Origin: Methylobacterium sp.
Lineage (GTDB): Bacteria > Pseudomonadota > Alphaproteobacteria > Rhizobiales > Beijerinckiaceae
Reading direction: 5' to 3'
Length of the DNA: 64,000 nt
Assembly (NCBI GenBank): GCA_002928875.1
Contig: PERO01000003.1
Span: 1 to 64,000, forward strand
The notes under the pieces were generated by a model, which was given only the letters and a program-made list of their open reading frames with translations, did no database searches and was not told where the DNA came from. Made by a program: the position numbers and the translations under genes. Of this stretch, positions 62,867-64,000 are shown in pieces. How positions within the stretch are numbered: position 1 is the stretch's first letter; every line of letters starts with the position of its first letter.

Positions 62867-63910
62867 TCACAATCCCAGCATCAACCGGAGATTCTGCACC
62901 GCCGCGCCCGAGGCACCCTTGCCGAGATTGTCGAGCCGCGCCACCAGCGCCGCCTGGCCCTTGGCATCGTCGCCGAAGACGAAGAGTTCCATCCTGTTGG
63001 TATCATTGAGCGCTTGCGGTTCCAACCGGCCTTTCAGCGCAGCCGTTTCCTCCGCCGATGCGACCCGGACCTCGGTCGCGCCGGCGTAATGGGCCGCAAG
63101 GCAATCACGCAAAGTTGCAGCGTGCTTGACGCCGCGGAGCTGCGCGAAATGCAGCGGCACGGAGACCAGCATGCCCTGCCGGAAATTGCCGACGCTCGGC
63201 ACGAAGATCGGCTGGTGCCAGAGGCCGGAATAGCGCGTGAGTTCCGGCAGATGCTTGTGGTTGAAGCCGAGGCCGTAAAGCTCGAAGTCCGGGGCGGTCT
63301 TTGGCATTGTCGCATGGTCCTGCGCGGAACCGGCAGCCACGTCCGCGGACAATGCTTTGGCCTCATACGCCTCGATCATGCTCTTGCCGCCGCCGGAATA
63401 GCCCGACACGGCGTTGACCGAGACCGCGAGATCGGCCGGCATCATCCCCGCATCGACGAGCGGGCGCAGCAGCGCGATGCCGCCGGTGGGATAGCAGCCG
63501 GGATTGGCGACCTTCTGCGCTTCCGCGATCGCCCTGGGCTGGCTCGCGGTGAGTTCCGGAAAGCCATAGACCCAGCCCGGCGCCACGCGATGCGCGGTCG
63601 AGGCATCGATGAAGCGCGGCGCGGCATTGCCGAGGCTGTCGCCCATGGCGACGGCTTCCTTCGCGGCATCATCCGGCAGGCAGAGGATCACCACATCCAC
63701 ATCCGCCATCAGCGCGCGCTTGGCTTCGGCATCCTTGCGCTTCTCGGGCGCGATCGAGACGAGCCTGATCGCGGATTGCCCTTCGAGCCGCTCGCGAATC
63801 TGCAGGCCGGTGGTGCCGGCCTCGCCATCGATGAAGACGGTGGGGGTGGAGCCCTTGAGAGCGGGCCGATGGCAGCCCGCGAGCGGGGCGTGATGCGGAT
63901 CGAAGGTCAT
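62867..63910 (-). CDS. argC: N-acetyl-gamma-glutamyl-phosphate reductase, type 2
   Basis: The 347-residue enzyme catalyses the third step of arginine synthesis. The N-terminal [19 protein letters not shown] is the short-type ArgC signature; the catalytic cysteine is in [11 protein letters not shown], and [15 protein letters not shown] follows. About 22 residues precede the usual start, so an internal start is possible, but no better codon with a ribosome-binding site was found. The 90 bases upstream to the window edge hold no visible gene. Confidence 0.94.
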   Translation of the reverse strand: MTFDPHHAPLAGCHRPALKGSTPTVFIDGEAGTTGLQIRERLEGQSAIRLVSIAPEKRKDAEAKRALMADVDVVILCLPDDAAKEAVAMGDSLGNAAPRFIDASTAHRVAPGWVYGFPELTASQPRAIAEAQKVANPGCYPTGGIALLRPLVDAGMMPADLAVSVNAVSGYSGGGKSMIEAYEAKALSADVAAGSAQDHATMPKTAPDFELYGLGFNHKHLPELTRYSGLWHQPIFVPSVGNFRQGMLVSVPLHFAQLRGVKHAATLRDCLAAHYAGATEVRVASAEETAALKGRLEPQALNDTNRMELFVFGDDAKGQAALVARLDNLGKGASGAAVQNLRLMLGL

Positions 63911-64000
63911 GGTGCGCGTTCCAGATCAAGGCGAAAGACAACAGGCAGCGTGGCGCGAGGCCCAGCGGGCTCGCGGCGAAATCAGGATCAGGCTCGTCGG

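Overview
The window is a GC-rich (roughly two thirds G+C by eye) chromosomal segment of an alphaproteobacterium, most likely of the order Hyphomicrobiales (Rhizobiales). Supporting this are a Porin_2-type porin, a metC/aapJQMP amino-acid transport locus, a complex I NDUFS4-type subunit, soxBDAG, an aminotransferase-hom-glpX-recJ block and dispersed palindromic repeats ending in CTAG. No rRNA, CRISPR array, insertion sequence or prophage was seen; the accessory elements are small: a toxin-antitoxin pair and REP-like repeats.

Layout. 1-4.5 kb: the 3' part of a large unrecognised protein, a cysteine-cluster protein and a porin. 4.7-11.2 kb: a photooxidative-stress-like cluster with photolyase, a COG2907 flavoprotein, DUF1365 and a cyclopropane-synthase-family methyltransferase on +, facing an SDR and a ChrR-like cupin protein on -. 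11.4-13.6 kb: an AlaX editing protein, a sulfurtransferase and an ICMT-like membrane methyltransferase. 13.8-19.8 kb: the aapJQMP general L-amino-acid ABC transporter divergent from metC. 19.8-23.3 kb: an FMN-binding PNPOx-like protein and a three-gene lipid A/polyprenyl-sugar module (GT39, GT2, LAB_N). 23.8-28.7 kb: tRNA-Arg, NDUFS4-like, cytidylate-deaminase-like, tRNA-Pro, DUF192, a double cold-shock protein, sirtuin, KDPG aldolase and glyoxalase I. 28.7-31.5 kb: a Rieske oxygenase and a globin-coupled chemoreceptor.

31.6-40.8 kb looks like a 5-oxoproline/D-glutamate utilisation island. A fused 5-oxoprolinase is divergent from a D-glutamate-cyclase-family protein, which is followed by a complete DctPQM TRAP transporter and a MarR-like regulator; a HutC-type GntR regulator lies beyond. 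41.0-46.0 kb: heterotetrameric sarcosine oxidase soxBDAG. 46.2-48.2 kb: a DUF2189 membrane protein, tRNA-Glu and a DMT exporter. 48.2-56.5 kb, all on -: a lipoprotein, an aminotransferase, a RelE/ParE-like toxin and its antitoxin, TelA, homoserine dehydrogenase, GlpX, a GNAT enzyme and RecJ, i.e. the amino-acid/gluconeogenesis/repair block interrupted by the TA-telA insert. 56.6-60.5 kb: a PHA synthase with a very long Lys/Ala/Pro N-terminal extension and a FadL-type channel. 61-63.9 kb: an FAH-family hydrolase, a secreted PL5-like lyase and argC.

Most noteworthy are: (i) the ChrR-like protein, which keeps every sensory cupin ligand remembered for ChrR but has lost the zinc-binding residues of its anti-sigma domain and has no adjacent sigma-factor gene; (ii) the 5-oxoproline/D-glutamate island; (iii) the PhaC with a histone-like tail; (iv) the palindromic repeats, two of which supply the stop codon of the neighbouring gene; and (v) the TA module placed a few bases behind a biosynthetic aminotransferase gene. 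Comparisons with named proteins are from memory, not from a database search.
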